DNA from: Halorussus lipolyticus
GTDB lineage: Archaea; Halobacteriota; Halobacteria; Halobacteriales; Haladaptataceae
Reading direction: 5' to 3'
NCBI RefSeq assembly: GCF_029338375.1
Contig: NZ_CP119806.1
Coordinates: forward strand, 1 to 64,000
DNA length: 64,000 bases
Positions 1-7,270 of the stretch are shown here, piece by piece. Below the pieces are notes generated by a model. That model did no database searches. It saw only the letters and a program-made list of their open reading frames with translations, and was not told the origin of the DNA. Positions within the stretch are counted from its first letter, which is position 1. Each line of letters begins with the position of its first letter. The position numbers and the translations under genes were made by a program.

Positions 1-6
1 CCATTA

Positions 7-97
7 CAAATGAGTGTTGCAAATAGTTGTTTCAAATGAGTCTAGCAAACGAGTGTTACAAATGAACCCAACAAACGAGTGTTGCAAATGAATCGTC
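7..97 (+). repeat. Seven tandem 13-bp iterons upstream of parA
   Basis: Seven units start at 7, 20, 33, 46, 59, 72 and 85, each exactly 13 bp apart, with consensus CAAAYGAGTGTTR (units 2 and 5 and the last are degenerate). They end just before the parA promoter. Arrays of this kind next to parA serve as centromere and/or operator for the partner DNA-binding protein; that role is inferred here from position only. Confidence 0.8.
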
Positions 98-107
98 TGA
101 CGAAAAC

Positions 108-116
108 TTATAAATG
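108..116 (+). promoter_or_regulatory. TATA-like box of parA
   Basis: CTTATAAAT is centred about 28 bases before the ATG at 139, the spacing expected for a leaderless haloarchaeal transcript. No Shine-Dalgarno is seen before the ATG, which agrees with leaderless translation. Confidence 0.6.
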
Positions 117-138
117 AAGTCTTCGATGACACCCGTAT

Positions 139-1035
139 ATGCTCTCGTACTCGGTCTATAGTGAAGCAGGTGGCGTCGGAAAAACCACGCTCACCGCAAA
201 CTTAGCGGTAGCGCACGCCAGAGCCGGCCTCAACGTCCTTGTCGTCCCACTCGACCCCCAAGACGGCGATCTAAGCTACCTTTTCGATGTCGACCACAAC
301 CGAGCAGACAGCGATGTCGACACGCTCGTCCACCACCTCGTGGGGCGAGGGAAAGGCGAGTTCATGGACCTCATCGAAACCGTCGAACACGGTGTCGATA
401 TCATCCCAGAACACAATCGACTCGAAGATTTAGGGGAAACACTACGGAAAGAGCAGGAAGCCCGAAGCGACTTCGGCGAGTCATTCCCAATGTGGACGCA
501 ACTCCAGCGGGTTCTCCGAGAAGCAGAAGTTCACAAGCACTACGATGTCCTCCTCGTTGACCCGCCCGCAAGTTCGGGCCCGCACCTCTACAACGCGCTG
601 GACGCAACTCGGAATCTCGTTATGCCGGTCGAACCCTCCGGAAAAGGGCAGGCGTCAGTAAGTGGACTGAACGACCTCGTGTCGAACCTCGAAGAACAGT
701 TAGAGATCAATATTGGTGTCCTCGCTGCAGTACCGAATCGGGTGAAAGGGACACGCGATCAGGATGCAGTCATCGAAGATATCGAGGATCAAGGGTTCGA
801 CGTACCAGTTGTTCTCCGTGACCGTACGTCACTACTCGAAGGATGCTGGAGTGAGAAGTGTAGTGCATACACGTACGTGCGCGAACACAGAAGTCGGGAG
901 CGCGACTACGAATTAGAGACGCTCGCGAAGTTCGACGATATCGCACGGCACCTCGAAGCTGAAGGGAGCATCGAAGCGCCAAACCCACCGGAGTCCGGTA
1001 GCCTCAAACGCGACGACGTGGAGGTGCGTGCATGA
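139..1035 (+). CDS. parA: ParA/MinD-family partition ATPase
   Basis: A 298-residue P-loop ATPase of the SIMIBI class expected to segregate the replicon. The deviant Walker A (EAGGVGKTT, about residues 9-17) carries the usual GGVGKTT core; VVPLDPQDGDLS follows at about 36-47 in place of the common DxDPQ motif, and LLVDPPAS near 139-146 is the Walker B/switch region. The start is set by the TATA box 28 bases upstream. The next gene overlaps by 4 bases (ATGA), so the two are translationally coupled, as ParA and its DNA-binding partner usually are. The 13-bp iterons directly upstream are the likely site of action. Family assignment is secure; the role in partition is inferred from context. Confidence 0.9.
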   Translation: MLSYSVYSEAGGVGKTTLTANLAVAHARAGLNVLVVPLDPQDGDLSYLFDVDHNRADSDVDTLVHHLVGRGKGEFMDLIETVEHGVDIIPEHNRLEDLGETLRKEQEARSDFGESFPMWTQLQRVLREAEVHKHYDVLLVDPPASSGPHLYNALDATRNLVMPVEPSGKGQASVSGLNDLVSNLEEQLEINIGVLAAVPNRVKGTRDQDAVIEDIEDQGFDVPVVLRDRTSLLEGCWSEKCSAYTYVREHRSRERDYELETLAKFDDIARHLEAEGSIEAPNPPESGSLKRDDVEVRA

Positions 1036-1523
1036 CAGGGCTGAAATCAGGTTCAGGAGACGATCTATGGGGTGACGAGAGTGACGAGACGGACGAGGCG
1101 GACGCCGAGGAGACGGAAAGCAAGAGCGACACAGTAGCTACTGATGCTGAATCACCCACGAATAACGAGACAGAGCAGACGTCGCAGTCATCTGTGACGA
1201 ACACGAGGAATGAGGAGAACTCTGCTTCATCCTCGGATTCGACTACGTCAAGTGAGTCGATGAATCAACAGCAGCCGTACATTGTTCGGCGGGCGGTCCA
1301 GGATAAGTCCATCAAGTTTGAGCGTGACGAGCGGCTGACGTTCTTTGTCCACGACGATGTCGTTGACGGAGAGCGAAACCTCATTACGGATATGGAATCA
1401 GAACTCGGCCGATCTATCCCGAAGTTCGACGTTCGCGAGGCAGTATATCGTGCGGCACTTCGAAACCGCGACGACATTCTCGACGAACTTCTCAAAATGG
1501 GATACTCGACCGACGATAGTTAG
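1032..1523 (+). CDS. ParA partner, putative DNA-binding protein
   Basis: A 163-residue protein starting inside the last codon of parA. Residues 1-80 are low-complexity, Glu/Asp/Ser/Thr rich and probably disordered. Residues 85-160 form a compact basic/acidic domain (VRRAVQDKSIKFERDERLTF then VREAVYRAALRNRDDILDELLKMGY) that looks helical and could be a ribbon-helix-helix-like or other DNA-binding fold. By position it fills the role of ParB or ParG as the centromere-binding partner. I do not recognise a named family, so the partner role is inference from the operon. Confidence 0.6.
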   Translation: MTGLKSGSGDDLWGDESDETDEADAEETESKSDTVATDAESPTNNETEQTSQSSVTNTRNEENSASSSDSTTSSESMNQQQPYIVRRAVQDKSIKFERDERLTFFVHDDVVDGERNLITDMESELGRSIPKFDVREAVYRAALRNRDDILDELLKMGYSTDDS

Positions 1524-1665
1524 CGATTGCAAGCCACGACTCAATCACGTTTTGCCACGTTTGCTAATCTCGCGTTGCTTGAGTTGAGGGTTATAGATAG
1601 TTGAGTACTCGTTGGGACGTAGCTGGAATTGGTTTGGCGATGAGAAACCACGATGGCTGGTGGAA

Positions 1666-1693
1666 CCCCCTCCCCCCTTTTTCGAGTTGTAAA
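1666..1693 (-). repeat. Origin recognition box, minus orientation
   Basis: Reverse complement reads TTTACAACTCGAAAAAG followed by a G-tract, the same as the plus-oriented boxes at 2031 and 4126. It is the only box in this orientation and lies on the far side of the AT-rich core. Confidence 0.8.
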
Positions 1694-1789
1694 ACCTTGA
1701 GGGGGTGGGGAGGGGGTAGCCCGTCAGGACACCGTGAAACTAACGAAAACGCCGATTTAGAAAGATAGAAACCGTGTACGTCCTGTTCT

Positions 1790-1885
1790 GCTTCCCACTA
1801 TTAAAAAGGAAAGTTTTATACTGGTAGCTCAGAAACAGTATCTGTAATACGTTCTTAAACAAACCATTAATAATATTTTATTATA
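1790..1885. other. AT-rich unwinding candidate (DUE)
   Basis: The densest A+T run of the origin region (for example TTAATAATATTTTATTATAT at about 1866-1885). It lies between oppositely oriented origin boxes, where duplex melting would be expected. Confidence 0.6.
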
Positions 1886-2030
1886 TAGTTGCAGACACTC
1901 TAAGCTTCTCACTAAAGAGCCGAGTAAATCTGCTATTATCGAAAACTCCGGCAAGTAAGCCGCTCTACGACGCTTTCAACTATAGCATTTCCCGTTAGAT
2001 ACTGTTGGAGACTACCCCTCCATACCGATT

Positions 2031-2056
2031 TACAACTCGAAAAAGGGGGGAGAGGG
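2031..2056 (+). repeat. Origin recognition box, plus orientation
   Basis: TACAACTCGAAAAAGGGGGG followed by AGAGGG. It pairs in inverted orientation with the box at 1666 across the AT-rich core. Confidence 0.8.
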
Positions 2057-2345
2057 TGTCCGCAACATCTTCTCATGCTGACGCACGAGGAATCTTTAAG
2101 GTGACATGGAGCTATTCCATCGTCTCCGAAAACAACCTTCCTCCTTGCGTAGGGACCTTTCTCTTGAGTCGAGAATACTCTGTTTGTGTACCACACATCA
2201 GGTCTCATCGAGAGTCAGGCGAATTTGATGTCCAAAAGGAGAGCAGAACCGACCGAGCAACTGACTGGACGCCACCAAAACGATCAGAGTACACACCAAG
2301 CGGGATAGGTTCGGTGTGTTGTCGCTGTACTATCGACTAAGACAC

Positions 2346-2370
2346 TTACTACTCGAAAACGGGGGGAGAG
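2346..2370 (+). repeat. Origin recognition box, plus orientation
   Basis: TTACTACTCGAAAACGGGGG then GAGAG. It matches the downstream boxes at 4085 and 4168 in the ACTACTCGAAAACG core. Confidence 0.75.
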
Positions 2371-2409
2371 ATAACCCCCGAAATGAAGGAACTGACGACG
2401 ACGTATCCG

Positions 2410-2430
2410 TTACAAATCGATAACGGGGGG
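2410..2430 (+). repeat. Degenerate origin recognition box
   Basis: TTACAAATCGATAACGGGGG. Two or three positions differ from the consensus while spacing and G-tract are kept. Confidence 0.6.
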
Positions 2431-2530
2431 TGATAGTTTACGAAGACGGTATCTAGGGAGAGATAGTAATATCCGCCTACAATAGCTAGCTCGACCGATT
2501 TCGCTGGCTTACAACTCCACAAAGGTCCAC

Positions 2531-2538
2531 TTTTTTAT
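2531..2538 (+). promoter_or_regulatory. TATA-like box of orc1/cdc6
   Basis: TTTTTTATAG at 2531-2540 is about 27 bases before the ATG at 2563 but only about 16 before the ATG at 2551. It therefore favours the second ATG as a leaderless start. Confidence 0.5.
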
Positions 2539-2562
2539 AGCCGGAGTTCGATGGGGTTCATA

Positions 2563-4062
2563 ATGGGCCGGAAGGGACGGACAGAGAGCTCGGATGAGCA
2601 AGCAACCGAACAGAACCGTGAATTTTTCGCTACTGATTCTGAAGACTCCGAGCAGGCCGACTCAACGGGTGAAAGTTCGGACTCATCTTCGACCTCGCAA
2701 ACGACTTTCGAGAACGACCCCGATGCTCTCAATAATGCGATAGATGATGACGGGGGTGGGATTTCAATCCGCGACCGACTTCAAACTCAGTCATCTGGTG
2801 GCGTCTTCGCTGACAAAGATCTTGTCCGGTCAGATACCATCATCGATGAGGACCGTATCGTTGGCCGTGATGACCAGCTAGCCCGCGTCGTTGACAACCT
2901 CAAACCTGTCCTTCAGAACGAAGGCATCCCAGATATGCTCCTGAGTGGCCCGTCAGGAACCGGGAAATCCCTCATCATCCATGCGGTCTGCAAGCAAATC
3001 GTCGAACTCTGTGAATCACAGGACAAGACGTTCGGGGTTCTTTCTATTAACTGCGAGGGGCCAAAGACCGCAGACCGAGCAGTCTATCGGTTAGTCAAAG
3101 CTGCTGCTGACGATCTCGGTGTCGATCCGGGGGTACCTCAGACTGGCGTTTCAACGGACCAAAAGCTAGAACGGCTCTATGAACTTATGCGGGAGCATTA
3201 CGACGGAGTCATCTTCATTCTCGACGAAATCGACATGCTCGAAGGGCCATACCAGGAGGCAGAATATAATTCTCTCATCTACCAGCTTTCACGGGCCCGA
3301 AAGCTCGCTGATTTTGATGGCCCAATCTCACTCACGACCATCACTAACTACGCTGATTTCATGAAGGACCTCAACAGTCGAGCGCAGAGTTCCTACAACC
3401 CGGATGATATCTTCTTCGATGACTATGATGCGACGCAACTCCGGAGCATTCTCAAATATCGCCGTGACGCGTTCAAACCAGATTCCCTCGCAGAAGACGT
3501 CATTCCGCTCGTGGCTGCGTTCGGTTCCCAAACGCATGGTGACGCTCGAAAAGCAATTGATCTCCTCAGATGGGCTGGTGAACTCGCTGAACGACGTGGC
3601 GCTGACATGGTCACCGAGAATGATGTTCGCGAGGCCCAAGAGAAATACACCGAGAATCGGAAACTCCGCCATATTAGCGGGATTTCGACGCAGAAGAAAC
3701 TCTCCATCTATGCCGTGGCGGCTACTGCCCACTATGCAAAGGAACATCCTGAGTGGATACCGGCCGGGCCTGCGTTCAAAACGTATCAATTCATCGCAGA
3801 TACGATGGACGCGGATCAATACAGTCGTGAAACCTTCGTGAATCACGTCACGGAGCAGAGTACGTATGGTGTGTTGGACTTCGAGCGACGAGGTAAGGGT
3901 CGAGGAAGAGGGGTGCACATGTATTTCTCCCTCTCTGAGAATCCAGAGACGATATTGGAGACGATTCGTGAGGATTCTCGGTTCGCTGATTTAGCTCACG
4001 AAGACGCGACTATCCGTGCTGTCGTTCGTGAACGGCTGAAGAACTTCCACACTAAGAACTGA
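2563..4062 (+). CDS. orc: Orc1/Cdc6 replication initiator
   Basis: An AAA+ origin-binding ATPase that should recognise the G-tract boxes around it and load the replicative helicase. From the ATG at 2563 it has 499 residues: an acidic disordered N-terminus (1-60), Walker A LLSGPSGTGKS at about 126-136, Walker B VIFILDEIDML at about 213-223, the sensor region TNYADFMKDL, then a C-terminal winged-helix domain from about residue 370. An in-frame ATG at 2551 adds four residues, but its distance to the TATA box is too short for a leaderless start. Length and motif order are normal for plasmid-borne haloarchaeal Orc proteins. Confidence 0.93.
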   Translation: MGRKGRTESSDEQATEQNREFFATDSEDSEQADSTGESSDSSSTSQTTFENDPDALNNAIDDDGGGISIRDRLQTQSSGGVFADKDLVRSDTIIDEDRIVGRDDQLARVVDNLKPVLQNEGIPDMLLSGPSGTGKSLIIHAVCKQIVELCESQDKTFGVLSINCEGPKTADRAVYRLVKAAADDLGVDPGVPQTGVSTDQKLERLYELMREHYDGVIFILDEIDMLEGPYQEAEYNSLIYQLSRARKLADFDGPISLTTITNYADFMKDLNSRAQSSYNPDDIFFDDYDATQLRSILKYRRDAFKPDSLAEDVIPLVAAFGSQTHGDARKAIDLLRWAGELAERRGADMVTENDVREAQEKYTENRKLRHISGISTQKKLSIYAVAATAHYAKEHPEWIPAGPAFKTYQFIADTMDADQYSRETFVNHVTEQSTYGVLDFERRGKGRGRGVHMYFSLSENPETILETIREDSRFADLAHEDATIRAVVRERLKNFHTKN

Positions 4063-4084
4063 TTGCGTCTCCTGCCCTAGGGGT

Positions 4085-4313
4085 TTACTACTCGAAAACG
4101 GGGGGTGTGTGTTTCGAGTGTCGGATTACAACTCGAAAAAGGGGGGTGGTAGATGTCGTTGATTTCGTTACTACTCGAAAACGGGGGGTGGGTGCATCTT
4201 AGGTAGAGTGTTACAGCTCGAAAACGGAGTGGGTGAACCGTGAGAACCGTCTCTCTGCATCATCGGATCTCCTCTCGCTACTCCCTTCCCTACTTACTAC
4301 TCGAAAACGGGGT
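4085..4313 (+). repeat. Five downstream origin recognition boxes
   Basis: Boxes start at 4085, 4126, 4168, 4211 and 4294, all in plus orientation, consensus TTACNACTCGAAAANGGGGG. The CGAAAA cores are 41, 42, 43 and 83 bp apart, i.e. about four helical turns or twice that, which places bound initiators on one face of the DNA. The 4211 box is degenerate and the 4294 box has a shortened G-tract. Confidence 0.8.
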
Positions 4314-4357
4314 ATTAGTCCTCTCGCTGATTTACTGGAGTATCAGTAAATATCGAC

Positions 4358-4681
4358 TCACTCGTCCGGATTGACGGGTCCCTTGTACTGTGAACGGATT
4401 TTGTCTCCGTCCCGCCATTGCCAATAGTAGTAGCGATTGTCGTTAATCTCCTTGATCGTAATCGTCGCCTTCGAGGGAACGTCATCTGGGAGGTCGTCCG
4501 GCCGTTCTTCGATTTCATCTTCTTCGTCTTTCTCGGCAAGACGAGCTTCACGCTCACGGTGTTCAGCGAGCTTCTCCGCGTAGCTGGCGACGTGACGAAG
4601 GAGCTCGGGCGAGGAGTCGTTGAGGGTGTCGACGATGTCGGTGGGGAGTTCGGCTGGGGGTGTCGGTGGCTCGTAGGACAT
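4358..4681 (-). CDS. Small conserved haloarchaeal protein, DUF6788-like
   Basis: From the ATG at 4681 the protein has 107 residues. A helical charged segment (LLRHVASYAEKLAEHREREARLAEKDEEDE) is followed by a C-terminal module, TITIKEINDNRYYYWQWRDG then KIRSQYKGPVNP. That aromatic-rich YYYW...W...G pattern resembles the DUF6788 short domain often found next to integrases or plasmid genes; this is recognition by eye. A longer frame could start at 4708, but this would run into the 42-bp dyad at 4698, which sits where an operator would be. Function unknown. Confidence 0.6.
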   Translation of the reverse strand: MSYEPPTPPAELPTDIVDTLNDSSPELLRHVASYAEKLAEHREREARLAEKDEEDEIEERPDDLPDDVPSKATITIKEINDNRYYYWQWRDGDKIRSQYKGPVNPDE

Positions 4682-4697
4682 GGTGGCACACTCTGTG

Positions 4698-4739
4698 TTA
4701 ACCAACATAGGCCGCTACTACTGTAGTTTTGTTGGTTAA
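4698..4739. promoter_or_regulatory. 42-bp dyad, copy 1 (10-22-10)
   Basis: Arms TTAACCAACA (4698-4707) and TGTTGGTTAA (4730-4739) are perfect inverted repeats around a 22-bp spacer. It lies between the divergent DUF6788-like gene and the broken HTH gene, 16 bases before the former's ATG, as an operator would. Confidence 0.7.
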
Positions 4740-4812
4740 GGCTGTTTCGGGACCGCCAACCCCTGGCAACTGTAACATTACCCGAAACCATTTCATATAC
4801 TAGTTTCGTATT

Positions 4813-5353
4813 ATGTTACACCGAGTTGCAGAGCATCGAACTGGAGGTCCTCGCCACCGTCGAACGCGGCGACACGATCTCCGACCTCGCGACGAATCTC
4901 GACCATAGCAAGAGTTATCTCTCCCGTGCCGTCGCGGCCCTCGCCGAGAAAGGCTTAGTCTACACGAAGCGCAACGGCCGCGAAAAACGAGTCATCCCTT
5001 CGGATGCTCGGGCGGTCGAACTCTACCAAGATTTCGTGCGCCAGCACTCCTACATCGAGTTTGCCGAGTTGCTGACGGGCAAGGCACTCGAGGTACTCTA
5101 TTACCTGGACCAGCCACAAACCGTCTCTGAGATCGCCGCGTAAAGCGACAACTACCGCAACACCGTCAATCGCGTTCTCAAACGGTTACGGGACCGGGGA
5201 CTCGTCGGCACGGACGACGGACGCTACCACTTCAACGGAAACTTCGGGCGACTTCACGACTTCGCACGTGAGCTTGCCCACCATCTCCACCGACAGTGCC
5301 TCGAATCGGTAGTCGACACCGCAACCAACACCACCCAAACGGGGGAAATATAA
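4813..5353 (+). pseudogene. Broken winged-helix transcriptional regulator
   Basis: The main frame (about 4826-5143) encodes a MarR/wHTH-like N-terminus (ISDLATNLDHSKSYLSRAVAALAEKGLVYT). It ends at an in-frame TAA (5141-5143), after which the same frame continues with a second wHTH (NYRNTVNRVLKRLRDRGLV) to a TAA at 5351. No start codon exists in this frame upstream, but ATG TTA CAC at 4813 joins it if one C of the CC at 4821-4822 is removed. The gene therefore carries a 1-bp insertion near its start and a nonsense codon, and appears shortened at the 3' end. The final TAA overlaps the next ATG (TAATG). It probably once regulated the adjacent MNT/HEPN pair. Confidence 0.75.
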
Positions 5354-5745
5354 TGCGGGGCGAGTACGTACCCCCAGATATGAATAGTGAGGCCGCGGCC
5401 GAGGCGCTTCCTGCTGGCTCACACCGCGAGGCAGCCACAGCCTTTGTCGAGCGCGCACGGTCTCAGCACGGTGATGACCTCGTTGAGCTATACGTTTTCG
5501 GGTCGACTGTCCGTGGCGAAGCAAGGGGTCGGTCGAGCGACGTCGATATCCTGGTCGTCCTCCCGGATGCACCAGACCGAGACGCTATCGCTGATTCCCT
5601 CCGTGACATCGCCTACGATGTGATGCTTGAACACGGGCCGCTCGTCGAACTCCACATTTTGGACGAGACTACGTTTGAGCGCCACCGGAACGAAGGGAAC
5701 CCGTTTGTTCACAATGTTCTCAGCGAGGGTCGATCCTATGCCTGA
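5353..5745 (+). CDS. MNT-type nucleotidyltransferase (antitoxin-like)
   Basis: A 130-residue minimal nucleotidyltransferase. The hallmark GSTVRGEARGRSSDVDILV (about residues 50-68) has the GSxxRGxxxxxSDxDxxV signature of pol-beta-type enzymes that adenylylate or otherwise modify a partner HEPN protein. The start at 5353 overlaps the upstream stop by 1 base; a second ATG at 5380 is possible. The following HEPN gene starts inside this gene (5738), the usual MNT-HEPN toxin-antitoxin arrangement, but that HEPN is frameshifted, so the module is probably inactive as a pair. Confidence 0.85.
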   Translation: MRGEYVPPDMNSEAAAEALPAGSHREAATAFVERARSQHGDDLVELYVFGSTVRGEARGRSSDVDILVVLPDAPDRDAIADSLRDIAYDVMLEHGPLVELHILDETTFERHRNEGNPFVHNVLSEGRSYA

Positions 5746-6138
5746 TGAGGAAGCCCCGAGTGATGCTGCGGTCGAGGATCAACTCCGACAGGCCACCAAG
5801 CGCTTTCTGATGCTGACGGAGCACGGGATGCAGGGCTCTCCGACGCGGTCATCATTAACCGACTGTACTATGCGTGCTTTCATGCCGCACAGGCCGCCTT
5901 ATACGACCGAGGGTATGATCCTAGCACCCATGGCGGTGTTCTCTCCTTATTCGGATCAGAGATCGTTAGTGAAGGCGATGCATCGCGCGAAGACGGTCGC
6001 TTTCTGAACGACCTCGGGGAACTCCGCCAGCAGGCTGACTACGGCTATGGGACTCTCGACGAGGATGTCGATGCACTTCTTTCACGAACTCGCAAATTCG
6101 TCGCCGAAATGGAAACTCTCTGCTCAACTGAGGATTGA
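5738..6138 (+). pseudogene. Frameshifted HEPN-domain toxin
   Basis: The ATG at 5738 opens MPDEEAPSDAAVEDQLRQATKRFLMLTE and then leaves the family pattern. From about 5821 the next frame supplies the rest: ARDAGLSDAVIINRLYYACFHAAQ, then a helical tail ending in ETLCSTED and TGA at 6136-6138. One missing base near 5820 (GGAGCA where GGAGGCA would restore the frame) explains it. RLYYACFH holds the Arg and His expected of a HEPN RNase site. It overlaps the MNT gene by 8 bases. A sequencing error or programmed frameshift would give an intact toxin; mutation seems likelier given the broken regulator next door. Confidence 0.75.
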
Positions 6139-6263
6139 CATCCCTAACTACGTTCCGTTCAATGGGCCTGACGAGTTCGCACAGCTCTACTCCGAGTCGC
6201 CCGAGAGCAAGTTGAGAAAGTAGATACTTGAGCGGATTACGTCTCGTCTGGTTCTCTGGTTGA

Positions 6264-7187
6264 TTAGTCAATCCTCTCAATGATTTCTTTTGCCGTGTTG
6301 CTAATCCGGTCAAGCCGATTTTGGATCGACGCTGGATTATCTTCTTGCCATGCAGCAAGATAGAACGCCGACCCACTTGTGTCGAGCCCGCAGTACCGGC
6401 CAACGATGTATGCGACGGCTTCTGCTTCGACCTCGCGTTTCGCCCGCTCGGTTTTGTCGGTGATGTCCGAGTGGAGGAGTGCGTGGGCGTATTCGTGAAT
6501 CAGCGTGACAGCGAGATCGGCGTGATTCGAGCGGGCTTTCGCCTCGACGACTGGTTGGAGATCACGCTTCCTCCGATATTTGCAGACGCCCGTTGCGTCG
6601 CCATGCTCCCACTCGCCAGCATTGACGATACGAACTGTCACGCCGATATCAGCGGCTGCATCCTTGAGTGTAGGCACGAGGTCGTCGGCGTCGCCAGTCG
6701 CCTCCGTTTCTAACTCAGGGAGCGGCTCACCTTCAGTCTGGGACACGTCGAAGACCGCCGTTGGCTTGAAGCCGACAAGCCCCTTCGACCACTCCTCCGG
6801 TGATGTCTCGTCGTACTCACAACCGATTTGCTCGTGGTAGCTCGGCGAATTCTCACACTCGGGACATCGGTTGGTGATGATCGGTGTCCAGATCCAGATG
6901 GCCTGTTCGCCTTCCTGGACGTGCCGGTCGAACTCATTCCGCCACGTGTTGTAGCCTGCGACCTTCGTCGCTTCGGGATACTGGAGCTTAATGAGAAGCG
7001 TGTTCCGATGGGAATAGTCGTGGAAGCGACTCTGGACGTCCAGCCAGTCTTGGAACTCCTCGCTGGCCTGCGCATCGTCGACGTGGTCGACGAGGTCGTC
7101 GATCCACGCTTCGATGGTACTGTGCATCTCGTCGCGTCGGGCGTCGGTCTCCTCGAATGAGACCGACGAATCACTGGTCGTAGTCAT
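6264..7187 (-). CDS. ArdC-like ssDNA-binding/zincin protein
   Basis: A 307-residue protein from the ATG at 7187. The N-terminal half (about 25-100, with DWLDVQSRFHDYSHRNTLLI and YNTWRNEF) resembles the ArdC N-terminal ssDNA-binding domain. The C-terminal half carries a zinc metalloprotease-type HEYAH at about residue 230 followed by LLHSD and a downstream EAEAVAYIV that supplies the third ligand. ArdC proteins protect incoming conjugative DNA from restriction, so this is a plausible leading-region anti-restriction gene. A hairpin (7233-7253) lies 45 bases upstream of the start. A longer frame reaching 7436 would swallow that hairpin and is rejected. Confidence 0.8.
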   Translation of the reverse strand: MTTTSDSSVSFEETDARRDEMHSTIEAWIDDLVDHVDDAQASEEFQDWLDVQSRFHDYSHRNTLLIKLQYPEATKVAGYNTWRNEFDRHVQEGEQAIWIWTPIITNRCPECENSPSYHEQIGCEYDETSPEEWSKGLVGFKPTAVFDVSQTEGEPLPELETEATGDADDLVPTLKDAAADIGVTVRIVNAGEWEHGDATGVCKYRRKRDLQPVVEAKARSNHADLAVTLIHEYAHALLHSDITDKTERAKREVEAEAVAYIVGRYCGLDTSGSAFYLAAWQEDNPASIQNRLDRISNTAKEIIERID

Positions 7188-7232
7188 GATTTTCAGTAAA
7201 TCGCGTTCACGGCGACTGCGTCGGAGTAGGAC

Positions 7233-7253
7233 GCGCCGCACCCCTCGGGGCGC
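7233..7253 (-). promoter_or_regulatory. Leader hairpin A (ArdC-like gene)
   Basis: On the minus strand TTTTTT is followed by stem GCGCC/GGCGC with loop CCGAGGGGTGC; it ends 45 bases before the ATG at 7187. Confidence 0.65.
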
Positions 7254-7270
7254 AAAAAACACTCGTGGCG

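Larger units (their letters stand above)
1524..2550. other. Candidate replication origin region
   Basis: About 1 kb without a gene between the partition operon and orc1/cdc6. It contains one origin repeat in minus orientation (1666-1693), an AT-rich core (1790-1885), and three origin repeats in plus orientation (2031, 2346, 2410). Inverted origin repeats around an AT-rich stretch beside the initiator gene are the standard layout of a haloarchaeal orc-type origin. Short reading frames here have no recognisable content. Confidence 0.8.

Noticed and set aside
3328-3918. 196-codon minus-strand frame inside orc1/cdc6
   Set aside because: Antisense to the AAA+ gene, with no start signal and composition unlike a haloarchaeal protein.
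7233-7259. Leader hairpin plus A-run on the plus strand read as a bacterial-type terminator
   Set aside because: On the plus strand these would be hairpin followed by A, not T; on the minus strand the T-run precedes the stem. In most cases no plus-strand gene ends there, and all sites are tied to minus-strand starts.
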